Positions 33,412 through 41,152 of a stretch of DNA of 64,000 nt are shown here, piece after piece; position 1 is the first letter of the stretch; each line of letters begins with the position of its first letter. A program made the position numbers and the translations under genes. The DNA is from JAJDAN01 sp046583095 (GTDB taxonomy: Bacteria; Myxococcota_A; UBA9160; UBA4427): assembly GCA_046583095.1 (NCBI GenBank), contig JAYGDB010000116.1:1-64000 (forward strand), written 5' to 3'. The notes beneath the pieces are model-generated. The model ran no database searches and was not told the origin of the DNA. It saw only the letters and a program-made list of their open reading frames with translations.

Positions 33412-33981
33412 TTGGCGGTTGGGCAGCTCGAGCCTGTAGACGAATCAGACGAAACGCTGGTCGTTCGGGTCACGCAGGGCGATGAAATCGCCTTCAGGGA
33501 AATCTATGAGCGCTTCTTCAAGCGCATCTACCTGTTCGTCGACAAACGCCTCCGCAATACCGCCGACACCGAGGAGACCGTTCAAGAGGTCTTCATCAAT
33601 GTCTTCAACTCGATCGACAGCTACCGCGGTGAGGCGCCGTTCTCCGCCTGGGTATTCGGAGTGACGCGCCGCACGATCGCCGGACGCTTCAAGCGCAAGC
33701 ATCATCCCACGGTGCCCCTCCTGGACGACGACCACGTCACTGCCGCCGTGAATGGCAGCGGCGCGCAGCCCTCGCCCCTCGAGGCATACGAGTGTCAAGA
33801 ACTCCTGTCGCAGCTTGAAGCGAAGCTCGATTCCAAGCTGTCCGCGGAGCAGCGGGAGCTGTTCCAGCTGCACCACGTGGAAGACCGCTCGATCTCTGAG
33901 ATCGCTCTCGCCCTCGACAAGACCGAGAACGCCATCAAGTCGAACCTGTACCGGGCCCGGAAGATCCTCCAACCGCGCTGA
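33412..33981 (+). CDS. ECF-family RNA polymerase sigma factor
   Basis: 189 residues. Region 2 ('FREIYERFFKRIYLFVDKRL', 'EETVQEVFINVFNSIDSYRG', 'WVFGVTRRTI') and region 4 ('LSAEQRELFQLHHVEDRSIS', 'NAIKSNLYRARK') are both complete, with a short linker. I preferred TTG 33412 (AGGGGG 6 nt upstream) to GTG 33394 six codons earlier. No anti-sigma gene is adjacent, so control may be by partner proteins elsewhere or by transcription. The next gene encodes an alpha/beta hydrolase-like protein 18 nt away. Confidence 0.9.
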   Translation: MAVGQLEPVDESDETLVVRVTQGDEIAFREIYERFFKRIYLFVDKRLRNTADTEETVQEVFINVFNSIDSYRGEAPFSAWVFGVTRRTIAGRFKRKHHPTVPLLDDDHVTAAVNGSGAQPSPLEAYECQELLSQLEAKLDSKLSAEQRELFQLHHVEDRSISEIALALDKTENAIKSNLYRARKILQPR

Positions 33982-33986
33982 CCCGC

Positions 33987-33992
33987 TAGACT
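33987..33992 (+). promoter_or_regulatory. TAGACT box 7 nt before the hydrolase ATG
   Basis: TAGACT ends 7 nt before ATG 34000, and no Shine-Dalgarno lies between, so a transcript from here would be leaderless. No good -35 is seen. Confidence 0.35.
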
Positions 33993-33999
33993 CGGGCCG

Positions 34000-34818
34000 A
34001 TGGCCGAGTCGATCTGCTTCGATGCACCGCAGGGTGAAGACCTGTCGATCCTCGAGCGCCCCGCGGAAGGCGCCGAGACACCCGCTGGTGCCGGAGCCCG
34101 CCGCTTCGAGTTCTCGTGCCGCGGAGACCGGGTTCCGCTCGCCGTGCTGGCTCCCGAATCCGAACCGCCGTACCCCACGCTGCTGGTGCTGCCTGCACCG
34201 GGCGAGGGGAGTGAGCTGTCGAACCTGCAGGGGCTCGACAGCTGGCTCGCCGCCGGCGTAGCCGTCGCTTCCATCGAGCTGCCGCTCTTCGGGTCGCGAC
34301 GCTCCGGCAAGCTCTCCGAAAAGCTCACCGAGTCGGTGGTGGCAGCCGCGCGCGGCGAAGCCATCGACGACACCGGTGAGCTTCTGTGGGAGGAGTTCAC
34401 CCGGCAGGCCGTGATGGAGCTTCGGCGCGGCCTGGACATGTTGGCGGAAGTCTGGGGCGGCGAACCGAGCGCAAGCGCCTTCGCCGGCGTGGGCATCGGT
34501 GCCTCGATCGGAACGCTCTGGTGCGCCGTCGACGAGCGGCCCTGCGGCGCTGTGCTCGTGCTCACTGGGGGCGGCTTTGGCCCCGCGTCCATCGACCCGA
34601 CGAGCTTTGTCGCCAACATCGCGCCGCGCCCGCTGCTCTTCGTGAACGAGGAGGCAGCCAAGGCGCGACCTGGCGCTCCCGCCATCTCCAAGGACCGGGC
34701 CATCGAACTGCACGAGGCCGCCGGCGAACCCAAGGAAGTCTCCTGGCGGGCAGCAGAGGCCGGGGACGTCCTCGACCTCGCGTGGAAGTTCCTCGCGCCC
34801 CTGCTCGGGGTGGGCTGA
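34000..34818 (+). CDS. Alpha/beta-hydrolase-like protein with incomplete triad
   Basis: 272 residues, dienelactone-hydrolase-like fold. The strand 'YPTLLVLPAPGEGSELSNL', the nucleophile elbow G-A-S-I-G ('GVGIGASIGTLW') and 'PRPLLFVNEEAAKARPG' are seen. The Ser is present, but the usual Asp after strand 7 reads Glu/Ala, and no histidine occupies the expected C-terminal position ('EVSWRAAEAGDV'). It may be inactive, or use a different acid/base. Position just after the ECF sigma gene suggests possible joint control. Substrate unknown. Confidence 0.7.
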   Translation: MAESICFDAPQGEDLSILERPAEGAETPAGAGARRFEFSCRGDRVPLAVLAPESEPPYPTLLVLPAPGEGSELSNLQGLDSWLAAGVAVASIELPLFGSRRSGKLSEKLTESVVAAARGEAIDDTGELLWEEFTRQAVMELRRGLDMLAEVWGGEPSASAFAGVGIGASIGTLWCAVDERPCGAVLVLTGGGFGPASIDPTSFVANIAPRPLLFVNEEAAKARPGAPAISKDRAIELHEAAGEPKEVSWRAAEAGDVLDLAWKFLAPLLGVG

Positions 34819-34865
34819 ATCCGACAGCCGGCTACCCCGGAAGCGCGCCGCCGGGCCCGGGACTC

Positions 34866-36206
34866 CTAGGCAAGCGCCTGGATGCGAGCCAGCATCCGGT
34901 CGCGCTCTTCCACCATTCGCTCGGGCGTGTCCGCTTCGAGGTTCAATCGCAACACCGGCTCGGTGTTCGAGGGGCGCAGATTGAACCACCAGTCGTCGTA
35001 GCTCACGAGGAGACCGTCGAGCTTCGAGACGCTGGGGGCATCCCGATGCTCGCTCTCGATCGCCTCGAGCACGCGGCCTACGTCGCCGACCCGGCTGTTG
35101 ATCTCTCCACTCGCCGCGTAGCGCCGCAGGGGCGCGACGATCTCCGAAAGGGGGCGCTTCTCCTTTGCGAGTACGTCGAGCAGGGCGACGAATCCCGCGA
35201 TTCCGTCGTCCGCGACCAGGGTGTCGGAAAACCGAAAGTAGAGATGGCCCGACAGCTCGCCCGCGAAGATCGCACCCGTCGAGCGCATCTGTGCCTTCAC
35301 GAACGAGTGACCTACCCGGCAGATCTCCGCGACACCGCCTGCCTTCTCGATCTCCTCGGCGACGACACGGCTCGAGCGCAGGTCGCAGAGCACGAGACCG
35401 CCCGGGCTTCGTTCCAACTGGTAGCGCGCGAGAATGCCCGTCATGAGATCCCCGGCAATCGGCTCTCCCTGCTCGTCGACGAAGAACACACGGTCCGCAT
35501 CGCCGTCGAAGGCCGCCCCGAAGTCGGCCCCGGTCCGTTTCACCGCCGCTCGCAGATCGGCGAGGTTTTCGAGCTTGAGCGGGTCGGCCTCATGGTTCGG
35601 GAAGGTCCCATCCGGCTCGAAATAGAGACGCTCGGTCTCGAGGGAGAGCTCGTCTAGCAGGGGCTCGAGGCCCACCGCAGCCATCCCATTCCCGCAATCG
35701 ATCGCCACCTTGAGGGATGGACGCCCCGACCCCACGGCGAGCACGTGCTGCACGTAGTCTGCGGTCACGTCCGCCTCGCGAACGCGTCCCGGCTCTCCGA
35801 CGGGCGGAGCCGACTCGACCGCCGGAAGCCCGGCCTCGATCTCTCGCAACCCCGAATCCTCGCCGACCGGCACGGCATGGGCCAGGCAGATCTTGAAGCC
35901 GTTGTACTGGGCCGGGTTGTGGGACGCCGTGATCATGATCCCCGCGTCGGCGCCGAGCGAGTCGACGGCGAAGTAGAGCATCGGCGTGGCGACGAGCCCC
36001 AGGTCGACGACATCGACGCCTTCGTCGCACAAACCGCGTACCATCGCGTCTCGCAGCGCCGGAGAGTGCGGCCGCGCGTCGCGACCGACGACGATGGTGT
36101 CGGCAGCCACAAATCGAGCGGCCGAGCGGCCGATTCGATAGCTGATCTCCGCGTCGAGCTGATCCGGCACGATGCCCCGGATATCGTACGCCTTGAAGAT
36201 CGTCAC
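34866..36206 (-). CDS. Phosphomannomutase/phosphoglucomutase
   Basis: 446 residues, alpha-D-phosphohexomutase superfamily, closest to the bifunctional AlgC/ManB type. It has phosphoserine loop 'TASHNP' (S95), metal-binding 'DGDADR', sugar-binding 'GELSGH' and phosphate-binding 'RPSNTEP'. It makes mannose-1-P or glucose-1-P for polysaccharide, LPS or GDP-sugar synthesis. GTG start; TAGACT lies 7 nt upstream with no Shine-Dalgarno. Confidence 0.92.
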   Translation of the reverse strand: MTIFKAYDIRGIVPDQLDAEISYRIGRSAARFVAADTIVVGRDARPHSPALRDAMVRGLCDEGVDVVDLGLVATPMLYFAVDSLGADAGIMITASHNPAQYNGFKICLAHAVPVGEDSGLREIEAGLPAVESAPPVGEPGRVREADVTADYVQHVLAVGSGRPSLKVAIDCGNGMAAVGLEPLLDELSLETERLYFEPDGTFPNHEADPLKLENLADLRAAVKRTGADFGAAFDGDADRVFFVDEQGEPIAGDLMTGILARYQLERSPGGLVLCDLRSSRVVAEEIEKAGGVAEICRVGHSFVKAQMRSTGAIFAGELSGHLYFRFSDTLVADDGIAGFVALLDVLAKEKRPLSEIVAPLRRYAASGEINSRVGDVGRVLEAIESEHRDAPSVSKLDGLLVSYDDWWFNLRPSNTEPVLRLNLEADTPERMVEERDRMLARIQALA

Positions 36207-36213
36207 GAGCCGG

Positions 36214-36219
36214 AGTCTA
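36214..36219 (-). promoter_or_regulatory. TAGACT box 7 nt before the mutase start
   Basis: On the minus strand TAGACT ends 7 nt before GTG 36206, the same arrangement as at 33987 on the plus strand. A leaderless transcript is implied; the -35 is poor. Confidence 0.35.
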
Positions 36220-36320
36220 ACCTTCGCGCTCGTCCAATGGTCGCCTCGCGGCCACTTGCTTGACCCCAGAGGGCTGCGGCGGCACCCTGTGAGCCTCCGC
36301 AGTCGCGGAAGAGGTTGCGC

Positions 36321-36563
36321 ATGTTCGGAATGGGAGCCACCGAGCTCGCCATCATCGCCGTGATCGTCATCGTGCTGTTCGGAGCCCGTCGCCTACCCGA
36401 GATCGGGTCCGGGGTGGGCAAGGCGATCAAGAACTTCCGGGCCGGCATGTCGGGTCAGGACGAAATCGACGTGACTCCGGAGGCTCCGAAGTCCGACGAG
36501 GTCGCGGAAGATTCGTCGGATGAGGTGGCTAGCGAGCAGCGACCGGAGACGGATTCGTCGTAG
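36321..36563 (+). CDS. tatA: Twin-arginine translocase subunit TatA
   Basis: 80 residues: an N-terminal membrane helix ('ATELAIIAVIVIVLFG'), the conserved 'ARRLPEIGSGVGKAIKNF' amphipathic helix and an acidic tail. ATG 36321 is preferred to TTG 36315 because AAGAGG lies 6 nt before it. TatB and TatC genes are not adjacent. The last 35 nt overlap the 3' end of the convergent DUF3426-type gene. Confidence 0.92.
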   Translation: MFGMGATELAIIAVIVIVLFGARRLPEIGSGVGKAIKNFRAGMSGQDEIDVTPEAPKSDEVAEDSSDEVASEQRPETDSS

Positions 36564-37731
36564 CGCCCTCCGGGGCGGGCACCCGCTCGGCCATCTCGAC
36601 GAGGAAGCTCGTCGCCTCGTCGGGAACGTCATCGAAGAACGCCTGGAAGCCCACGGCCTGACCCGGCTCGAGAGGGGTCCCGGCCAGCTGGGCCGCGGCG
36701 CCCCTCGCGGCCTCGGCCAAGGCGTCCGCCGATAGCATTCGGAGTTGCTCCTCGCTGAGCGGCACGCCCGCTCGGGCCGCGGGAATCTCGAGCCGCGCTC
36801 CATGCGATGACAACAGCGCCACCTGGGTGCCGTCTCCGGCACGCAGGACACGGGTGCTGCCATTCAGCAGCCGACCGTGCAAAACGTACAGCCGGGTGGA
36901 GCGCGCCGTCTCGAGCCACACCGCGCGGATCTCCCGGGCCTCGAGGTCTCCCAAGCGGACGACGGTGGCCGTTGTCGAGCCGGCCGGTGCCACCGGAAAG
37001 ATTCCCCGCCCGATTCCCAAGCCGCAGAGAGCCACGGTCACGATCCAGCCCAGCATCCGGCCGGGCCCGCGCAGACCCCGAAGCCACGATCGCGAGTCCG
37101 ATGGAACCGCGGCGAACCCCGGACCGGAATGGGTCATCCGGGGGACGACAGCGGCCTCAGCCACCGACATCGCGTCGTCCAGGGGCTCGAGCGGAGAAAC
37201 GGACTCGAGTGATTCATCACTGAAGAAGTCCCAGTCCTCGGGCTCCCCCACGTCCTCGATGCTGACCGGAGCCGCGTCCTCCTGCATGACCGATTCGACA
37301 TTGTCGGCTGGAGCCGAGAAGTCGCTCGCCTCACCGAAGTCGCTGGCATCTTCGTCGCCCCCGAAGCCGATGCCTCCCTGGGCGTCGACCTCCTCCCCGG
37401 CATGCGGATCCGTCAAGACGCCGTGGCTGGACTCTCTGGGCTCTTCGCCGGGTGGATCCCGGTTGAACTCCCACTCCTCCTCTTCGGGTTCACTGGGACC
37501 CGGCGATGAAGCGACGAGCGGCTCGTGCGATAGATCCTGGGTGGACTCGGGCGCTGCGGCGGCCACCGCCTGCGCGACGACGTCGTGGGTGACCTGCGCC
37601 TCGCTCGCGCTCGGGTGCTGGAGAAAGAAGGTCCGTTTGCAGCGCGAGCAGCGTACGCGGATGCCACTCAGCGGCACGCGCGATTCGTCGAGCCGGAACC
37701 GCGTCTGACAGTTGCTGCATTCGACGATCAC
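36529..37731 (-). CDS. Zinc-ribbon membrane protein with DUF3426-type C-terminus
   Basis: 400 residues. The N-terminus is an MJ0042-type zinc ribbon (C5, C8, C28, C31: 'ECSNCQTRF', 'RCSRCKRTF'), followed by a long, acidic, low-complexity linker, one membrane segment (about 230-250) and a periplasmic DUF3426-like beta domain ('VVRLGDLEAREIRAVW'). Start GTG 37731 is chosen because AGGGGG lies 5 nt upstream and the zinc ribbon starts immediately; the frame stays open to 38232 but that extension has no recognisable domain. The function of these proteins is not established; the zinc ribbon may sense or bind in the cytoplasm while the C-terminus acts outside. Confidence 0.82.
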   Translation of the reverse strand: MIVECSNCQTRFRLDESRVPLSGIRVRCSRCKRTFFLQHPSASEAQVTHDVVAQAVAAAAPESTQDLSHEPLVASSPGPSEPEEEEWEFNRDPPGEEPRESSHGVLTDPHAGEEVDAQGGIGFGGDEDASDFGEASDFSAPADNVESVMQEDAAPVSIEDVGEPEDWDFFSDESLESVSPLEPLDDAMSVAEAAVVPRMTHSGPGFAAVPSDSRSWLRGLRGPGRMLGWIVTVALCGLGIGRGIFPVAPAGSTTATVVRLGDLEAREIRAVWLETARSTRLYVLHGRLLNGSTRVLRAGDGTQVALLSSHGARLEIPAARAGVPLSEEQLRMLSADALAEAARGAAAQLAGTPLEPGQAVGFQAFFDDVPDEATSFLVEMAERVPAPEGATTNPSPVAAR

Positions 37732-38055
37732 GTCGCCCCCTCGGCCCGGGTTCGATGGCCTGCGCGAATCGGCGTCCAACTGCCTGTGCCAGCGTCGAAA
37801 CGGGCACGCGAGCCCACTCGACATTTCGGAATCGCCGCGAGGCGGCTTGAGCCCAGGCGGCACTACGCGGGCGGTGGAAGGTTGTAATCCAGGCGGAACC
37901 GCGGGCTTCGGGGCCCGAACTGCTCCCGACCGAAGCCGCGAAGCGCGCAGCCCACTCTGCGACCGAGGGGACGAAGCGATACGCTTCGCTCGTGCAGCTC
38001 GACCCGCAAAGCGCGTCTCCCACACTCGCCGCGAGTTCAAACGGGGTGCGGCTTC
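37732..38055. other. 324-nt gene-poor stretch
   Basis: It lies between two divergently transcribed genes. No convincing gene, tRNA or promoter is seen. The open frames crossing it have arginine/proline-rich composition. It contains a degenerate direct repeat (37844-37863 and 37880-37899). Confidence 0.5.
37844..37899. repeat. Imperfect 20-bp direct repeat
   Basis: GG-rich units at 37844-37863 and 37880-37899 share 14 of 20 bases, with a common core CCAGGCGG. They may be part of an interspersed REP-like family; only a genome-wide search could tell. Confidence 0.3.
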
Positions 38056-38583
38056 ATGGCTCCTGAGCCCCGGCTCCCGCGCGGGCCCGACGCCGCGGGC
38101 GAAACCGCCTCGCAGGCTCTGGAACGTGCTCGGGTCCACGCTGGACGTGCGATGGGAGAGGCCCTGGCGGCAGCCCGCGCGCTGCTCGATGCCGCGGCGA
38201 TCGGATGGAGCGGGCGGCCCAGCGAGGCACACACCGCCCTTCGCGGCATTGCCGAAGTGCTGGACGAACAGTCGGCGCGCTTCGCCGAGGGCGCTGGGGG
38301 AGTTCCCGCCGCGATGATGAGCACGATCGTCGAGGCGCTCGATGAGGAAATCGCGAGGTGGGAGCAGCGAGCGAGCACCGACCCGGATGCCCGCGCCGTC
38401 CTACGGACCTTCCTCGGACTGCGCGAGATCCTGTGGGAGTTCGGTCTGCGTAGCGACGCGCCCGGCGAAGGGGAGACCCCGCCGCAGCGACCCCGACACA
38501 AGCCAATCCAGGCGGCTCGCGGCAAGCCCGGAAGCGGCCCGAGACGACCGGGCCGCGTTCAACGGGTCGATGTACAAGGCTAG
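38056..38583 (+). CDS. Hypothetical helical protein upstream of the PHA-type regulator
   Basis: 175 residues, mostly helical and alanine-rich ('ARVHAGRAMGEALAAARALL', 'ALRGIAEVLDEQSARFAEG'), ending in a basic, proline-rich tail. No membrane segment, signal peptide or catalytic motif is seen. It lies 56 nt before the PHA-regulator-like gene; amphipathic helices would suit a phasin- or granule-associated protein, but I cannot assign it. The start is the only plausible ATG with acceptable spacing. Confidence 0.6.
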   Translation: MAPEPRLPRGPDAAGETASQALERARVHAGRAMGEALAAARALLDAAAIGWSGRPSEAHTALRGIAEVLDEQSARFAEGAGGVPAAMMSTIVEALDEEIARWEQRASTDPDARAVLRTFLGLREILWEFGLRSDAPGEGETPPQRPRHKPIQAARGKPGSGPRRPGRVQRVDVQG

Positions 38584-38639
38584 GTCGATCGAACTCCCCT
38601 CCGTGCTAGCGTCCGCCGGCTGATGACGACGAGATCTTC

Positions 38640-39233
38640 ATGGCGATCCTGATCAAGCGCTACGCAAACCGGAAGCTCTATAACACCCAGACCAGCCGAT
38701 ACATCACGCTCAAGGGAATCGCCGAGCTGATCGACGACGGCGAGAAAGTTCGCGTCATCGACAACGAGACGGGTGAAGACATCACGAGCGTGGCGCTGTC
38801 GCAGATCCTCGTGGACAGCGAACGTTCGAACTCGGACGTCTCCGGCAACGTGCTCTCGCAGATCCTCGGACGTGGCGGCGACGCCCTGTATGACACGCTT
38901 CGCAAGAGCTTCGACGATGCGAGCGAGAACCTCGGCGACTTCCAGGACCGTTTCCGCCGCTTCGTCGCAGGCGAGGACGACGGAGACGGGGACAGCGCCG
39001 CTGCGGACGGACGCGACCCCCGGAAACTGAGAGACTGGATCGCCTACGCGGCGCCAGACTTCGAGCAGATCGTCCAGAAGTCGATGGAGCGCGTCTTCAA
39101 GCTGCTCGACCTGCCGCGCCGGTCGGACATCGAGGCATTGAACGAGAACCTCGAGCGGGTGGCCCAGGCGGTGGAGACCCTCGAGAAGGTCTACGAGCGC
39201 CGCGAGTCGTCGAGCCCTGCGCCCGAGGCCTAG
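38640..39233 (+). CDS. PHA accumulation regulator-like protein (PhaR N-terminal domain)
   Basis: 197 residues. The N-terminus 'IKRYANRKLYNTQTSRYITL' is the PHB/PHA accumulation DNA-binding domain, followed by 'DNETGEDITSVALSQIL'. The C-terminal helix ('DIEALNENLERVAQAVETLE') is coiled-coil-like. In PHA producers this domain represses phasin genes and binds granules; whether this organism makes PHA cannot be seen here, and the domain also occurs in non-producers. Confidence 0.87.
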   Translation: MAILIKRYANRKLYNTQTSRYITLKGIAELIDDGEKVRVIDNETGEDITSVALSQILVDSERSNSDVSGNVLSQILGRGGDALYDTLRKSFDDASENLGDFQDRFRRFVAGEDDGDGDSAAADGRDPRKLRDWIAYAAPDFEQIVQKSMERVFKLLDLPRRSDIEALNENLERVAQAVETLEKVYERRESSSPAPEA

Positions 39234-39364
39234 CTGCCGGACGACGGCTGCGCGGCCCTGTCGATGCAGGGGAGCCCTTCCGGGAGCTGGCGAGGAGGTG
39301 GCTGGACCCGGTCCGCGCGAGGGTCGGCGTGAATGATCCGGGCTAGGGTACGCGCCATTCGGCG

Positions 39365-41131
39365 ATGGCCCAGGCATCCAGATCGAACAGCGTAGAACGA
39401 CCCGCGCGCGAAGGCGTGGGGCGTGGCTTCGGATGGCTCGATATCTCGCTGCTGGCCTTGATCGTGATCGCGCTAGGGCTCGAGCTTCGGCTCGTATTCG
39501 ACCTCAACATCAACTGGGACGAGTTCCACTTCCTCTCGCGGATCTACGAGCATCGGACTGGCGTCCTCACCTCGCGGCTCCAGACGCTCCACGTGCACCT
39601 GTTCGGCTGGTTGCCCGCGGTCTCGCTCAGCGAGGTCGATCAGATCGTGGCCGCCCGGGGTGTCCTGTTCGCACTGGGCATCGGGATCCGGGCACTGCTC
39701 TACACGATCGGGAGGCACTTCCTACCGCGATCGGGCGCGCTCTTCGCGGTACTCACCTATTCCTCGTTCTCCTACGTGCTCCACCACGGTACGAGCTTCC
39801 GCTTCGACCCTCTCTGCTCGTTCCTGGTTCTCACGAGCCTGGCGCTGCTGCTGTCCGAGCGCCCACGACCCGGTCAGCTGACGCGCACTGCGCTGGCGGG
39901 GCTCAGCTTCGCGTTTTCGATGATGGTCTCGCTGAAGAGCGCGATCTTCCTACCGACGATCGGTGTGACGCTCGGCTTCGTGTGCACCCGCAGCCCCCGG
40001 GCGCGCGTAGACAGTTTGCGAACAGCGGCGGTCTTCGCCGTCGCTCTCGCGGGGAGCTTCGGCCTGCTCTACGCGCTTCACGCGGGCACCTTGGCCTCGG
40101 ATGCACCCGACACGGTTGCGTTCGTCTCCCGCATCGGCTCGAGCTTCCTGGTCTTCGGCGAGCTGTTTCCGCGTTCCCAGTTCTTCCTCCAGAGCCTGTC
40201 CCGAGATCCGATCGCCTGGTGCGCGCTCGCAATCGGCGCCGCGATGGGGCTCTACGGGCTGAGGCTTCGGGAAGAACGCGCGAAGTGGCTGGCATTCCTG
40301 GGCTTCCTGCTTCCACTCGCGATGCTCGTCTCGTATCGGAACGCCTTCCCCTACTTCTACGTCCTGATGTTGACCCCGGCGATCCTGATTACCGGCGCCC
40401 CGATCGCCGCGATCGCGAACCACTTCGGCCCCCGGACCCGAACGAGCGGCGCACTCATCGTTGCGCTTGCGCTCGCTGTCTTCGCATCGGGCCTGCGCTT
40501 CCATTGGGACAATCGCGCCGACCAGACCCTCGTCCAGCGTCAGCACATCGACCTCGTCCACGAACTCTTCCCGCTGCCCGTCCCCTACATCGACCGCTGC
40601 GCGATGATCTCCTCCTACCCGAAGGCGGGGATGTTCCTGAGTGCCTGGAGCCTGGCCGACTACCGCGCCGTCGCTGAGCCAGTCATGCAGAGGGTCATCG
40701 CGGAAGAGCAACCCGTCTTTCTGCTCGCGAACTCGCCCGGCCTCACCGCAGCGCTCGCGAAGGGGCCCGTGCCACAACCGATTGCCCACCGCCTCCTCGA
40801 CGAGGACGCCCGCGTGCTCCGCAGCCACTACATCTGGCACTGGGGGGCGCTCTTCGTGGCCGGAAAGAACTTCGTCTTCGACCCCGAGACAGCAGCACAA
40901 GAGTTCGACCTCTTGATCCCCGGGCCCTACACGGTCGAATCGCCAGTCCCCGTTCGTATCGACGGGGTCCCCAGGCGCCCCCGCTCCCACGTCCGCCTGG
41001 ACACAGGCCGGCACACGATCACGGCCGACGGAGCTTCCGCCCGGGTGGCACTGCGCTGGGGATCGAGCCTGCCGCGCCCCGAGCAGCCTGCTCTCGAGCA
41101 CCGGATCTTCCGCAGATTCCAGTACCGCTGA
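39365..41131 (+). CDS. GT-C fold membrane glycosyltransferase (ArnT/PMT-like)
   Basis: 588 residues with about ten membrane helices and a C-terminal soluble part. After the first helix the acidic motif 'NINWDEFHF' marks the catalytic loop of GT-C enzymes that use polyprenyl-phosphate sugars. 'PYFYVLMLTPAILI' and a C-terminal globular domain follow. It is convergent with the sulfatase-like gene 21 nt away. Acceptor and sugar cannot be determined. TAGGGT lies 15 nt before the ATG. Confidence 0.8.
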   Translation: MAQASRSNSVERPAREGVGRGFGWLDISLLALIVIALGLELRLVFDLNINWDEFHFLSRIYEHRTGVLTSRLQTLHVHLFGWLPAVSLSEVDQIVAARGVLFALGIGIRALLYTIGRHFLPRSGALFAVLTYSSFSYVLHHGTSFRFDPLCSFLVLTSLALLLSERPRPGQLTRTALAGLSFAFSMMVSLKSAIFLPTIGVTLGFVCTRSPRARVDSLRTAAVFAVALAGSFGLLYALHAGTLASDAPDTVAFVSRIGSSFLVFGELFPRSQFFLQSLSRDPIAWCALAIGAAMGLYGLRLREERAKWLAFLGFLLPLAMLVSYRNAFPYFYVLMLTPAILITGAPIAAIANHFGPRTRTSGALIVALALAVFASGLRFHWDNRADQTLVQRQHIDLVHELFPLPVPYIDRCAMISSYPKAGMFLSAWSLADYRAVAEPVMQRVIAEEQPVFLLANSPGLTAALAKGPVPQPIAHRLLDEDARVLRSHYIWHWGALFVAGKNFVFDPETAAQEFDLLIPGPYTVESPVPVRIDGVPRRPRSHVRLDTGRHTITADGASARVALRWGSSLPRPEQPALEHRIFRRFQYR

Positions 41132-41152
41132 ACGGCAGCTGGGCGATCACTC

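Noticed and set aside
34420..34560. First read as a hydrolase with the nucleophile serine lost (GVGIG)
   Set aside because: Shifting the alignment by two residues gives G-A-S-I-G, a proper elbow. Only the Asp and His remain doubtful.
33445..34989. 514-codon minus-strand frame across the sigma factor and hydrolase
   Set aside because: Low-complexity shadow without a motif.
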